23,452 nucleotides of DNA from Lingula anatina (taxonomy: Eukaryota; Brachiopoda; Lingulata; Lingulida; Lingulidae): contig NW_019775828.1 of assembly GCF_001039355.2 (NCBI RefSeq), forward strand, positions 147,734 through 171,185. Reading direction: 5' to 3'. A program made the translations under genes and the position numbers. This document shows positions 1 to 8,768 of the stretch, piece by piece. Each line of letters begins with the position of its first letter. Position 1 is the stretch's first letter. Below the pieces are notes generated by a model. That model made no database searches. It worked only from the letters and a program-made list of their open reading frames with translations, and was not told the origin of the DNA.

Positions 1-57
1 TCCACCCTCTTCCTCCTCCTCAGTCCCAGGCACACACCCTAACAGCTGACTACCCAC

Positions 58-184
58 CCTCCTCCTCCTCAGTCCCAGGCAAAACTGTGAGGGACTCCAC
101 ATCTGGCATCAGTTCATCTCCACCAGCCACATACATGATGTGAGGGAAACACTGGCCCAGAACTTGAAAGGAATGCTGCTCTTC
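58..184 (-). CDS. CFAP74: CFAP74 exon (last one visible)
   Basis: The acceptor is TTCCAG ending at 185. The exon reads EEQHSFQVLGQCFPHIMY, then a VAGGDELMPDVESL block, then a run of glutamates. It enters in phase 0 after the 523 exon. The likely donor is AGG|GTGGGT at 57, leaving phase 1. If that donor is not used, the frame meets TAG at 50-52, so a C-terminus here is possible. Vertebrate CFAP74 continues for more than a hundred residues after this block, which favours the donor. A decayed second copy of the exon end lies at 2-35. Confidence 0.75.
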
Positions 185-411
185 CTGGAAATATAAACAT
201 ACTGAATAAGATTTCGAATGAATAAAACTATATCCTAGGTGAAAGACTTTATAATGTCAACACAGTGAGTCCACAAATTTTTTTATGAAAGTGCACAACA
301 GAAATGTCTGAAACTGAAAGAAGGGTACCTTATAAAAAAGAAACATTGTCTAAAGAAGCCTTACAAATTACTGTACACATAACAAGCCAATTACAAGTGA
401 ACATACACACA

Positions 412-452
412 TGCATGCACACACATGCACACACACACACAAACACACACAC
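412..452. repeat. (AC)n microsatellite
   Basis: An interrupted AC dinucleotide tract with ACACATGC variants, in the intron between the 523 and 184 exons of CFAP74. Confidence 0.9.
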
Positions 453-522
453 TTCAGGTAAAGCAAAGATAAAATTATATAAGACACTTTGCTATCTACA
501 AGAGGAGACCAGCCTTAATTAC

Positions 523-677
523 CATTCCAAACAGCTGTATCCTAACTGTGTCGAAGTAGTTCACACTGGCATGGTCTGGGGCGTATGTCATCATGATCTC
601 AGTGCTGCTGCCAGGGGCGATGGTCCCCTCACATGGCACGCAGTCAAACACTCGCTGGCCATTGAAGTTTTGGACAC
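523..677 (-). CDS. CFAP74: CFAP74 exon, ASH-domain segment
   Basis: The acceptor is TTGACAG before 677 and the donor is ATG|GTAATT after 523. Its first two bases complete a Gly codon begun in the previous exon, and it exits in phase 0. It encodes VQNFNGQRVFDCVPCEG, then TIAPGSSTEIMMTYAPDHAS, then FDTVRIQLFGM. The 'extra-Gly, PGS, Y-x-P-D-H, beta strand' layout is typical of ASH domains. Confidence 0.88.
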
Positions 678-1155
678 CTGTCAAGGCAAACAAATAACAA
701 GGCTGAAATTTGAGAACTCTTGGCAAATTTTAAGTAACAAAATAGGAGATTGTGATGTGGAGTTGTCGTATGACAACTACTTCCTACCAAGTAGTCAGTG
801 AATAAAACTGTTACAGTAGTTGTTGTAAGAAACTTAACATACTTGTATAATAACTTTTACACAGAGTTTGCAAAGTTTTATCCCATTACTTAAAAATGTT
901 CATGGTATGATTAACTTAACATTAGCAACAACAACCACGTGAAAAATTCATTAAAAAAAAAACACAGCTATAAGATGACAATGCAGATAGTAATACACAT
1001 ATGTTGCACTTTACTTAATGTCCATTAATTATAAAGCTTTAAATTATTAAGCTTTGGAAAATTTTGCTTGGGGTAGCCATTTTTAATTCCAGATCCATTT
1101 TGAAAGTAGGAGTAACAGAAAGTAGCTTTTTAATTAAAGATACAATTCTACATAC
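678..1155 (-). other. CFAP74 intron, no further feature
   Basis: AT-rich intron of about 480 bases between the 1156 and 523 exons. Apart from short A runs near 952-961, nothing recognisable is seen. Confidence 0.6.
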
Positions 1156-1285
1156 CAACTTTCACTTTCTGTGTCTGGTCCCTGCGTACAAACTGTGGTA
1201 TGCCCTGAGTAAGGGCATGTCGCAGCAGAGAGTTGCTGTCCATTTTGATTGAGAAGTCTATAGCCAGGGTGGATGTGTTCTTGAT
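1156..1285 (-). CDS. CFAP74: CFAP74 exon, ASH-domain segment
   Basis: The acceptor is CTACTACAG before 1285 and the donor is GTTG|GTATG at 1156. It encodes IKNTSTLAIDFSIKMDS and then a Q/T-rich loop ending QTQKVKV, plus one base of a Gly codon. The IKNTS...IDFSI strand pair is the usual start of an ASH sandwich ('residue-N-x-S, hydrophobic strand'). Enters in phase 0, exits in phase 1. Confidence 0.87.
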
Positions 1286-1628
1286 CTGTAGTAGGTAACA
1301 ATACAAACAATTATAGTCACTACTTGGATACTTTTGGTCTAATGTATGACATACTGATATTGCAAGCAAGTCAAAAACCAGCTGTTTTTCATAACATAAG
1401 ATTAAAAAAACTGTGACAAACTTAATCAAATTACTAAGTTTTGTCGTATTTCTGATTATAACAAGTGAATTGGTTTGTATTCACATATCACACCATTTCA
1501 TGAATCAAAATTACATTATGACAACACACTTCTTAACAGATGAGTTTAAGAAAACAACTTTTTCATCCACTTCCAGCGTAATTGCTGAAAAAAGATCCCC
1601 AAATCACTCCTTTTGTAGTCTGCCTTCA

Positions 1629-1796
1629 AAACCAAGTTGATAGACAGACTAACTGATTCTTGGATCAAATATGGCGCGAACCACTTGAAAGCATGCCTCA
1701 TAATCCCCTTATAATTTTAAGGGATTATGCAACATGCTTTCAAATGCACACCAAATTAAATACATCGATCAGTTAGCCCGCGAATCAACTTGGTTA
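1629..1796. mobile_element. MITE family 1, copy 1 (foldback)
   Basis: The terminal inverted repeats start AACCAAGTTGAT and, after a short variable stretch, share CTAACTGAT; the right end is the inverse. It carries the family tag GGATCAAATATGG near the left end. An inner palindrome at 1684-1743 pairs GAAAGCATG and ATAATCCC with GGGATTAT and CATGCTTTC. There is no coding capacity, so it is a non-autonomous DNA element. Confidence 0.7.
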
Positions 1797-1878
1797 TGAC
1801 AGTGCCAAATTCATTAAAAGGAAAGACAATCTCTACCACCTGTTACAGGGTAAATTCAACAGTCAATCACACCCATAC

Positions 1879-2034
1879 CTTGAAGGTCTTCTCCACATAC
1901 TCATTCTCTAGCACAGCTCCCATGTCCAAGTGGTCTGTGTCCAGAGAGAGGCTGACCTTAGGACTGACCCCCTGACCAACCAGGTTGAGGTACAGTGTGG
2001 AGATGCCTGTCCTCAGCTCCTGGACCTCCTGGTA
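1879..2034 (-). CDS. CFAP74: CFAP74 exon, ASH-domain segment
   Basis: 52 codons, phase 0 to 0, with donor AAG|GTATGG at 1878. It includes ISTLYLNLVGQGVSPKVSL, which closes one ASH domain, then HLDMGAVLENEYVEKTFK, which opens the next ('D-x-G-x-V' start). The acceptor CTCAG lies directly against a (AAT)n microsatellite, so the pyrimidine tract is short. Confidence 0.87.
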
Positions 2035-2042
2035 CTGAGATA

Positions 2043-2044
<2 letters not shown>

Positions 2045-2094
<50 letters not shown>
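2045..2094. repeat. (AAT)n microsatellite at an acceptor
   Basis: About 16 AAT/ATA units, starting ten bases upstream (in the transcript) of the acceptor of the 1879-2034 exon. Confidence 0.95.
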
Positions 2095-2347
2095 CAAAAC
2101 AGTTGTTGAAAGTAAAACATGAACAAAATCATAAAGAAAAATCTAAAAAATGTGGTTTTAGCTCTATTTTAAAAATGAATCCAGCGTTTCTTTTTGTCTT
2201 ATGTAAATCCACAACTTATTCCACTCATACAGAGAGGTACTGCAGGTATAAACATGCACTATAGCAATTTACTGAGCAATATAAATATATACATTTTAAT
2301 TACACAGACTGAATTGTCAGGCTTTGTTTCAAATTGCTAAGATTTGC

Positions 2348-2350
<3 letters not shown>

Positions 2351-2402
<52 letters not shown>
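2351..2402. repeat. (CT)n microsatellite at a donor
   Basis: About 26 CT units, beginning within eight bases of the 5' splice site of the 2411-2530 exon; it reads as (GA)n in the transcript. Confidence 0.95.
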
Positions 2403-2405
<3 letters not shown>

Positions 2406-2410
2406 CTCAC

Positions 2411-2530
2411 CACTCTGCCAGTACCAGGGGTAAAGCTGAAGATAACAGTGAGTGACTCCTCAGGCTCCAGCTCTCTGAGAGCGTTCAGAAGAACAAACGG
2501 TCCCACTGGATCCAGGAGAGAGGCTGTGAC
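2411..2530 (-). CDS. CFAP74: CFAP74 exon, ASH-domain segment
   Basis: 40 codons, phase 0 to 0. The acceptor is CCTGTAG before 2530 and the donor is GTG|GTGAGT, the consensus site, at 2410. It encodes VTASLLDPVGPFVLLNALRE, then LEPEESLTVIFSFTPGTGRV. GPFVLLN and the 'E-S-L-T-V-x-F-x-F-x-P' strand are ASH hallmarks. The donor opens directly into a (CT)n microsatellite, which is (GA)n in the transcript. Confidence 0.9.
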
Positions 2531-2824
2531 CTACAGGAAACACCGTGCATGATGGGATATAGGTACACAAATTTGCTTATTGTATATGTTCACTTTTAAT
2601 ATTTTAATAGTTTTGCACTAACTAATGTATCTCAAAAAATGAAAAGATCAATAAATGGTCTATGTCAAATGTAAAAATGGAATATTTTAATAATTTTGCG
2701 TTAATATATGTTTATGTACATCAAAGAATAAAAATATTGCTAATTTAAAAATTCATTGACAACCTATTTGTCTTAGCTGTTTAAAAGCAGTACTGTTCTA
2801 TCATATCTGTCTCCAGCAACTTAC

Positions 2825-2990
2825 ATTAATGTTATCCTCAAATATGTTCTGAATGGTGGCTGTCTTGATGACCGTCTGGCCAATGGAGACATCACCAAAG
2901 TCCACTGTGGTCCGGCCATTGTCTGAGATGACCACCAGAGGGGGTTTGACCGTGGGGCAGTGCACTTCCAGGTACAGGGTGTTGTGGATG
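2825..2990 (-). CDS. CFAP74: CFAP74 exon, ASH-domain segment
   Basis: The acceptor is GACCTTCAG before 2990. The first base completes a Ser codon, followed by IHNTLYLEVHCPTVKPPL, then TTVDFGDVSIGQTVIKTA, then QNIFEDNIN. The donor is AAT|GTAAGT at 2824, phase 0. The upstream AG at the PDLVI region was rejected because only the CATCC start stays in frame with the previous exon. This is the clearest conserved block of the gene. Confidence 0.92.
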
Positions 2991-3019
2991 CTGAAGGTCA
3001 AATTAATGATAACAAGGTC

Positions 3020-3236
3020 TGGCACAAAGAACAGTGGTCGTAATATATCAAATATCATTATATTAAAATAAAATAATGATAATTATAATGATATCAAATA
3101 TTATATATTATATATATTATAATGATATCAAATATTAAGTATCATTATATTAAAATAAAATAATGATAATTATAATGATATCAAATATCATTATAATTAT
3201 CGTTATTTTATTTTGATATAATGATACTTAATATAC
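3020..3236. repeat. AT-rich duplicated palindrome
   Basis: The block ATCATTATATTAAAATAAAA plus its flank is present as a direct duplicate (near 3053 and 3144) and as an inverted copy (3190-3230). The stretch can fold into long AT hairpins. It lies in the intron upstream of the 2825-2990 exon. It could be a decayed foldback element or a palindromic expansion. Confidence 0.7.
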
Positions 3237-3371
3237 ATCTCCCCTCCAAAAAAAAAAAAAGGGAAAAAAAGTCCCCAAGCAAATCTTCATTAAAAAATAA
3301 TTCTGAGTTTACCATATTATCTATTAACTCAAGTGTATTCAAAGAAGGCATGCAATACATGCATGCTATGA

Positions 3372-3538
3372 GTGCATTCAGAGCAGCAGACTCACAGATC
3401 AAATATGGCCGACCCACTTGAAAGCTAAATCCCCGTGGGGAATCTATACAGTGTCTTATCAGCAATTAAGCAGCAAGCGTTTTAGGGGGTCACCATATTT
3501 GATCCACGGATCTGTCAGTCTGCTGTTCTGAATGCGGT
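3372..3538. mobile_element. MITE family 1, copy 2
   Basis: The left end GTGCATTCAGAGCAGCAGAC is matched by the inverse of the right end near 3510-3538, and the tag GATCAAATATGG follows on both arms. About 167 bp with no ORF. It lies beside the acceptor side of the CFAP74 intron between the 3560 and 2990 exons. Confidence 0.8.
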
Positions 3539-3559
3539 CTATGATTCTCACTCAGTTAC

Positions 3560-3685
3560 CTGTAAGGCAGTTCCCCAGGGTTTCCAGTCTTTCCCGAGGC
3601 CACATAGCAAGGGATGACATAGCTGTTGAACTCTGACTTGAAGGTTCTCAGCAGAGATGCCTGGGCCTGTGCATATGCATCAGAT
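3560..3685 (-). CDS. CFAP74: CFAP74 exon, ASH-domain segment
   Basis: Enters with one base completing a Lys codon, then reads SDAYAQAQASLLRTFKSEFN, then SYVIPCYVASGKTGNPGELP. The acceptor is ATTTCAG before 3685 and the donor is CAG|GTAACT at 3559, with a two-base remainder. The IPCYVASG strand typically closes an ASH sandwich. The junction with the next exon yields a Ser codon, supporting both borders. Confidence 0.88.
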
Positions 3686-3822
3686 CTGAAATTATATCAT
3701 ATGATACATAAATAACTTGCCATTCTTGTATAACACAAAAGACAGAATACCATTAACATGATTGGCATATTAAGCCCACTGCAATTATTTCAGTGCCTGT
3801 TTCACTTAAGGACCATTCCCAG

Positions 3823-4063
3823 GCCCTATCATCTAACTGTTGATCAATCTATCTCCGAGGAGATTCTTGCTAAATTGCTATCAACTTAAGCGGCTTAAAT
3901 GTCTGCCACGCCTACTCAAGCTTCTAGGGGGTAATTATCATTTAGCAGCTTTAGTAAGCGTGCCAGACATCTAAGCTGCTTAAGCTAAAATCAATTTAGC
4001 AAGAAACCCCTTGGAGATGGTTCAATCCTGTTAGATCGATCCAGGTATGGAACCCAGTCTTAT
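3823..4063. mobile_element. Foldback element family 2, copy 1
   Basis: Long inverted arms: TTCTTGCTAAATTG, then CAACTTAAGCGGCTTAAATG, then GTCTGCC on the left are matched by the inverse on the right at about 3930-4020. The outer ends differ (CCCTATCAT on one side, AAGACTGGGTTCC on the other). The copy at 6565-6998 shows both ends in opposite orientation, which defines the element limits. Confidence 0.75.
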
Positions 4064-4080
4064 ACTGCTTAAAGTACTTG

Positions 4081-4522
4081 TACTTACTTGGTGTCTATAC
4101 TCTCTTTAGGTACTTACTTGGTGTCTATACTCTCTGGAGGTACATGAGGTCTATACTCTCTGGAGGTACTTACGCGGTGTCTATACTCTCTTTAGGTACT
4201 TACTTGGTGTCTATACTCTCTGGAGGTACGTACTTGGTGTCTATACTCTCTTGAGGTACTTACTTGGTGTCTATACTCTCTTGAGGTGCTTGGTGTCTAT
4301 ACTCTCTGGAGGTACTTACTTGGTGTCTATACTCGCTTTAAGTACTTACTTGGTATCTATACTCACTGGAGGTACTTACTTGGTGTCTATACTCTCTTTA
4401 GGTACTTACTTGGTGTCTATACTCTCTAGAGGTACTTACTTGGTGTCTATACTCTCTTTTACTACTTACTTGGTATCTATACTCTCTTTAAGTACTTACT
4501 TGGTGTCTATACTCTCTGGAGG
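4081..4522. repeat. 30-bp minisatellite made of a CFAP74 exon end plus its splice donor
   Basis: Fifteen units of 30 bp (two of 26 bp) with plus-strand consensus TACTTACTTGGTGTCTATAC and then TCTCTGGAGG. The last unit (4493-4522) overlaps the true end of the 4500-4636 exon. In transcript sense each unit is the codons for PPESIDT, then AA|GTAAGTA. Twelve of fifteen units keep an intact GTAAGTA; those at 4141, 4227 and 4287 are altered. The plus-strand reading frame through it is only a by-product of the period being a multiple of three. Confidence 0.95.
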
Positions 4523-4636
4523 TGGGGCTTTGACAGGGGCTGGTCCACTGGGCACCGTCTCCCCCATCAAGGGAGCCCCACCCTTTGGCTTGCCTTTAGG
4601 GGAAGGCTTGCCTTTGCCAGCAGGACCTTTCTTTTT
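4500..4636 (-). CDS. CFAP74: CFAP74 exon, Lys/Gly/Pro-rich linker
   Basis: The acceptor is TGTATTACAG before 4636. It begins KKKGPAGKGKPSPKGKPK and ends KAPPPESIDT plus two bases, with donor AA|GTAAGTA at 4499. Low complexity, basic and probably disordered: a linker inside the ASH region. The last 23 bases plus the donor are the founder unit of the 30-bp minisatellite immediately downstream (4081-4522). Only the first of the tandem donors keeps the frame open. Confidence 0.82.
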
Positions 4637-5335
4637 CTGTAATACAGATAAAATAGAAGAATTTCAATCATTTTCCTTTTCCTTATCATTTATGATTTTC
4701 CTAAAGCATTTCAAATTGAAATTCTCAAAATCTTGGAAATATGCTAAAACCACTTTTCCCTATTGGATATCTTTTTCCACTAGCGTTTTTTGTTCTAAAA
4801 ACATAAAATTCATATAGTGATGGGTCTATCTTTTCTAGCAGATGAAATGACACATGATAGTTTTCCACTTAAACAAAGGCAGGCACCTTTAAGTAAGCTA
4901 AATATCAGGCCAGCAAATTTAATGCAATATTGATGCAATATGTAATTTTTTCATGCAAATTTACATCAAATTTGCTGCAATATTGCTGCAAATTGGCAGT
5001 AAAAAAATTTTTTCTTGCAAAACCCTGCAAACTTGTTCTTGCAAAATTTTAGTTTGCAGCAAGATTGCTGCAAACTTTTCACTTTGCTAAGGGCAATGAA
5101 ACAGTAAATTTGTATATATCTATTCTTTTAAGAATAGTATGCCTCTGTGACAATAACATGTTAATGACTCTGGCACTTCACTCCCTAGAGATCTAGAATA
5201 CATAAGAAATTATCTAGTCTAATATTATAATGCTACAATGACAGTTTCATACCATCACATCCCACATGTGCTACTGTTTGTATGTTACAGATTCACATAG
5301 GAGAACAGATTGCACATGGGGGTCCACTTTACATA
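4637..5335 (-). other. CFAP74 intron with TTGCTGCAA-rich stretch
   Basis: AT-rich intron sequence. Between about 4925 and 5080 the motif TTGCTGCAA or TGCAAA recurs in both orientations, suggesting a decayed short repeat. Nothing else is recognisable. Confidence 0.45.
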
Positions 5336-5588
5336 GCACAGGGTGTTTGTTAAGTCTGGACACATTGAAAAATATGCATGTTTACAGTTTAATTTTTATC
5401 TACTTTTAATATTGATACAATATACTGCACTCAAAGATGAAATAAAATTAATATCAATATAAATAATGATGAAACAATATATGTTGACTCCTTAGGACCA
5501 AAAGAAAGTTAGTTAATTATACATATCATATATATTTATATTTTAGGACTTTTTCTAAGGGGTCCAGACTTAAGGAACCCCCAGTGCA
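5336..5588. mobile_element. Mariner-like MITE
   Basis: Terminal inverted repeats: the left end reads CACAGGGTGTTTGTTAAGTC plus TGGAC and the inverse of the right end reads CACTGGGGGTTCCTTAAGTC plus TGGAC. About 250 bp, AT-rich interior, no ORF. The 'GGGTGTT..TTAAGTCTGGAC' end resembles mariner-type termini. A TA target duplication is not clean on the right. Confidence 0.65.
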
Positions 5589-6564
5589 ATAATGCCATCA
5601 CCAATAACAGCAGGTATTAACCAATGTGCAATAACCACTATCACAACACGTTTCTTAACAACAGGTTTTAAAGAACTGCTGAAAGGTTGTAGGGTGTGGT
5701 CAAAAATTGATAAAAATCAAAATCAAAATAACGTTGTAACTCCCACATCAACATCATCAGGAGGTGTTCACTGTGCTTGGAGAAGTCAAACGTCACTCTT
5801 CTTGTCTCAGTTTCACAGCATGCTGTCCACGCAGAAGTATCATTTTCTGATTTGAGAAAGACATTTTAAATGATAATAGAGACAAAAGTAAGAAATCATC
5901 CACCGCCCAAAAACAAAAATTAACTAAAATAAAGTAAATAAGAAATAGAAAAGTAGGGTCATAATAAACAAAATGGTAACTGCTATTCACTCAGGTAAAA
6001 TCAGAGAGTTGTGCAGAGAAATGGAACTGCAATCTGTGGATCAACATGGCTACATCCTTACCCTTTTCTGAAGATGATGAACAAAGCGGAGAATTAATAC
6101 CAATAATCAATATATCAAATAACTGCAAAGAATACTTTCCTCCTCATTCCACTTGATACAAATAATCATATTCAATAGCATTCTTAATTTAAATGACAAT
6201 TTGTTAAATTCACCAATTTTGGTGAACCACAAAAATAAAAACAAAGCATTTTATTTTACTTACTGTAAAATAATTACAAACTTATTAATTCAAAGTAATA
6301 TTTTGCCTGTAACCAGTCTGGCATACCAATATCATTCAACAGTATCACTTACAATGAATTACCAAACACCAAAATCTCCTTCAAACACTGAAACAGTCTT
6401 CAAAATACTAGACAAGTACTAGTACATTTTTAAACTAAAACAGAAATATAAGGTGAAATACTGCTTTCAACAAATACTAATCTGATGGAGTCTACATATA
6501 AGCATGGGAAGCCAGCATGGAAAAATACAGTGACAAGTCTGGGTACATCTGCAATGATATGCAC

Positions 6565-6998
6565 CATAAGACTGGGTTCCCATACCTAGATAGATCTAAC
6601 AGGATCGATCCATCTCGAAGTGGTTTCTTGCTAAATTGCTTTCAGCTTAAGCGGCTTAGATGTCTGCCTACTGAAGCTGCTAAATGATTATAGGTGACCT
6701 AAGTCCATGAGATGGGTACGGGGGCCCTTACCGTCTAGGAGGAGAAGCGGTAACGGTAGCCGTCCGGTGGAGCCGGCGGAGCCGGCGGAGCCGGCGGAGC
6801 TGGCGGAGCCGGCGGAGCCGGCGGAACGATCCGGACGGGACCGAAACCATGTGTACCGCCAGCGCTAACGCTGGTGGTACAATTAATTACCCCCTAACAG
6901 CTTCAGTAGGTGTGACAGACATCTAAGCCACTTAAGTTAATTGCTATTTAGCTTGAATCCCCTTGGAGATAGATTGATTCACAGTTAATATGATAGGG
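6565..6998. mobile_element. Foldback element family 2, copy 2, with GC-rich insertion
   Basis: Same arms as 3823-4063 but in opposite orientation: AAGACTGGGTTCC at the left and CCCTATCAT (inverse) at the right. The two arms are separated by about 190 extra bases (roughly 6697-6884) that are strikingly GC-rich and absent from copy 1. Confidence 0.78.
6697..6884. repeat. GC-rich insertion with 9-bp tandem repeat and hairpin
   Basis: Holds six GCCGGCGGA units (6772-6825, one with a C to T change), flanked by inverted CCGTCCGG (near 6760) and CCGGACGG (near 6831). A near-perfect hairpin follows: TACCGCCAGCG at 6854-6864, CTAA loop, CGCTGGTGGTA at 6869-6879. The base composition is unlike anything around it. 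Confidence 0.8.
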
Positions 6999-6999
6999 T

Positions 7000-7187
7000 T
7001 TGCGCATTTACAACAGCAAACTAACATATCTACAGATCAAATATGGCAACCCACTTAAAACCTTGCTGCATAATCCCCTAATAAACACTGAATAGATTCC
7101 CTGTGGAGATTATGCGACAAGCATTCAAGTGGGTCTAGCTGACATATTCGATCCGTGGATCTGTTAGTCTGCTGTTGTGAATGCAGC
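7000..7187. mobile_element. MITE family 1, copy 3
   Basis: The left end TGCGCATTTACAACAGCA is matched by the inverse of the right end TGCATTCACAACAGCAGAC. The tag GATCAAATATGG is followed by CCACTTAAAACC, with the inverse on the right arm. Starts right where foldback family 2 copy 2 ends. Confidence 0.78.
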
Positions 7188-7615
7188 CATGGAGACCTGA
7201 CCATTGCACAAATCATCAGGATGATATTTAAAACTAAAAATAAATAAAGTATCAACGAATGCAATGTGTATGTCCACCATTTTGTATGTAATGTGAAAGG
7301 CATGTGACAGAAATATTAAGCATGTGAAAGCTGGTTCCCAGTGACTTGTGAATACTTTGAGTACTGAAGTAGATCACCAAAAACTGCTTTAAAAAATAAA
7401 AAAGGATCACTTAACAGTCAAATGCCTGTTATCTTCTACCAAAAACTGAAATAAGCTAGATCTATGTAAAATAAAATGTGTGACCAACGAAAATGATAAC
7501 TACAAAATAAATGTTAATTAAAGAGAATAAAGAACTTAAGTAGACAGCTTCTGTCCCATGCTTCAGAAGGAAAAAGTTAAATGCTTGCCCAAAGCAGATT
7601 GTTGGTGAATTTCTA

Positions 7616-7861
7616 GTGACCCCAGATGGACAAAAGTGTCGACTGGTGGTGCACTGTGACCAGTGGTGGACTAAAGTGACCTCTGGTGGACTTAAGTGAC
7701 CAGTGGGGGTCCATTGTGACCAGTGGTGGACTAATGTGACCCCTCGTGGACTAAAATGACCAATGTAGTCAATTGTGACCAGTATTGGACTAAAGTGACC
7801 CCTGGTGGACTTTTGTGACCGAAGATGGTCCATTGTGACCAGTGGTGGACTAAAGTGAGCC
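7616..7861. repeat. 20-bp minisatellite with 60-bp higher-order period
   Basis: About 12 units of consensus GTGACCAGTGGTGGACTAAA. Every third unit carries a diverged end (GTGCACT, GTCCATT, GTCAATT, GTCCATT), giving a three-unit, 60-bp super-period. Because the period is nearly codon-compatible it keeps an open minus-strand frame (7462-7833), which has no other coding support. Confidence 0.88.
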
Positions 7862-7887
7862 GTGACAAGGTATTAAATATAACTCAC

Positions 7888-7911
7888 CCCTCCTGGCACC
7901 TTTGCAAGTAC
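7888..7911 (-). CDS. Possible 24-nt microexon of CFAP74
   Basis: A pyrimidine-rich acceptor (AATTCCCAG before 7911) and a consensus donor (GGG|GTGAGT at 7887) bracket 24 bases reading VLAKVPGG in phase 0. Both neighbours (8769 and 4636) are also phase 0, so inclusion or skipping keeps the frame. There is no protein-level support, and the splice sites could be coincidental. Confidence 0.27.
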
Positions 7912-8584
7912 CTGGGAATTAAGTTGTGGAAGTGGAAATTAAACAATGTCAATCCTAATGTATTAAAACCAATCTCTGGATTCCTTAATCATTCCACACT
8001 TGAACTTTTGATTACAAAATATTGTTAAATAATGATTTTTATTCGAATGCTCAATGATCTGACAAACTCAGTCAAAAACTTTATATATGGTAGTTAATCA
8101 TAATTTTGGTGCAGCTGCCACATTTTTTTGATAAAGTTTTATTCTCTTACTTTGACATTTATTTATTTATTTGCTTTACTTGTAATATTCAGCTGATATA
8201 AAAATCATAATATCATCATGTTTAAAATGCTTGTCAGACTGTATACTTTAAATTTAAAAAAGGAAAACACGTACTAACAAAATTATGAATCAGAAAATAA
8301 AAGAAAAAAAAGATGTCCACTGCACATCAAACAACTTAAAGTTAAAATAAATGCTGGTCCAAAGTCCTGATCAAACATCACAGCATGGGTTATTCCTGAT
8401 ACTTAGATGATCTCCTTCAATTCTATCCTTTCCTTGTTGTCTGTCATAAGGAAAACTGACTTTTTGCACTAAAAATATCAGCTAAGAATTGCTTCCTTAA
8501 TTCCCCATGAGTAACTCCGACCTTGGATGTCCATATATTTCAGGCAACTCTTTCTCTCTCTCTCTCTCTCAACCGTCTCTCTCT
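7912..8584 (-). other. CFAP74 intron, nothing recognised
   Basis: AT-rich sequence with short A runs. No convincing exon or repeat was found. Confidence 0.5.
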
Positions 8585-8611
8585 CCAGATATTTAGCTGC
8601 CTCATCCTCGT

Positions 8612-8649
<38 letters not shown>

Positions 8650-8693
8650 AGCTGTAGCTCTCTCTCTCTCCGGATACTCACAGCTGTCTGTTC

Positions 8694-8758
<65 letters not shown>
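8548..8758. repeat. (CT)n array with embedded copies of an exon end and donor
   Basis: Five or more CT tracts are separated by short unique islands. Islands at 8671-8695 (CGGATACTCACAGCTGTCTG plus TTCCT) and 8585-8613 are degenerate copies of the true exon end at 8759-8790. The 8671 copy keeps the donor GCT|GTGAGT; the 8585 copy has lost it (GCTAAATAT). A smaller island at 8649-8657 keeps only CAGCTGTAG. Confidence 0.85.
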
Positions 8759-8759
<1 letters not shown>

Positions 8760-8768
8760 GATACTCAC

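Noticed and set aside
304-801. Plus-strand 165-codon frame
   Set aside because: It runs antisense across a real CFAP74 exon and an AC microsatellite, with no protein features of its own.
4251-4817. Plus-strand 188-codon open frame with TYLVSILSGG-type repeats
   Set aside because: It is the reverse reading of the 30-bp minisatellite and the CFAP74 exon; the frame is open only because the period is a multiple of three.
5797-5846. Candidate CFAP74 exon reading NDTSAWTACCETETRR after an AAATCAG acceptor
   Set aside because: It needs a previous exon ending with one spare base, but 8769 and the 7888 microexon end in phase 0. The exons on either side join in frame without it, and the only phase-0 donor (AGA|GTGACG) is weak.
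5989-6033. Candidate 45-nt exon reading CSSISLHNSLILPE, which looks ASH-like
   Set aside because: Splice sites are present, but its phases (needs one base before, leaves two) fit neither neighbour, and joining it to the 5846 block gives a stop.
6854-6879. Hairpin TACCGCCAGCG / CGCTGGTGGTA as an RNA gene or terminator
   Set aside because: No tRNA or other RNA fold could be built around it, and it sits in a transposon insertion in an animal intron.
7462-7833. Minus-strand 123-codon frame with HFSP/HHWSQ repeats
   Set aside because: It is a by-product of the 20-bp minisatellite; no domain, splice context or codon bias supports it.
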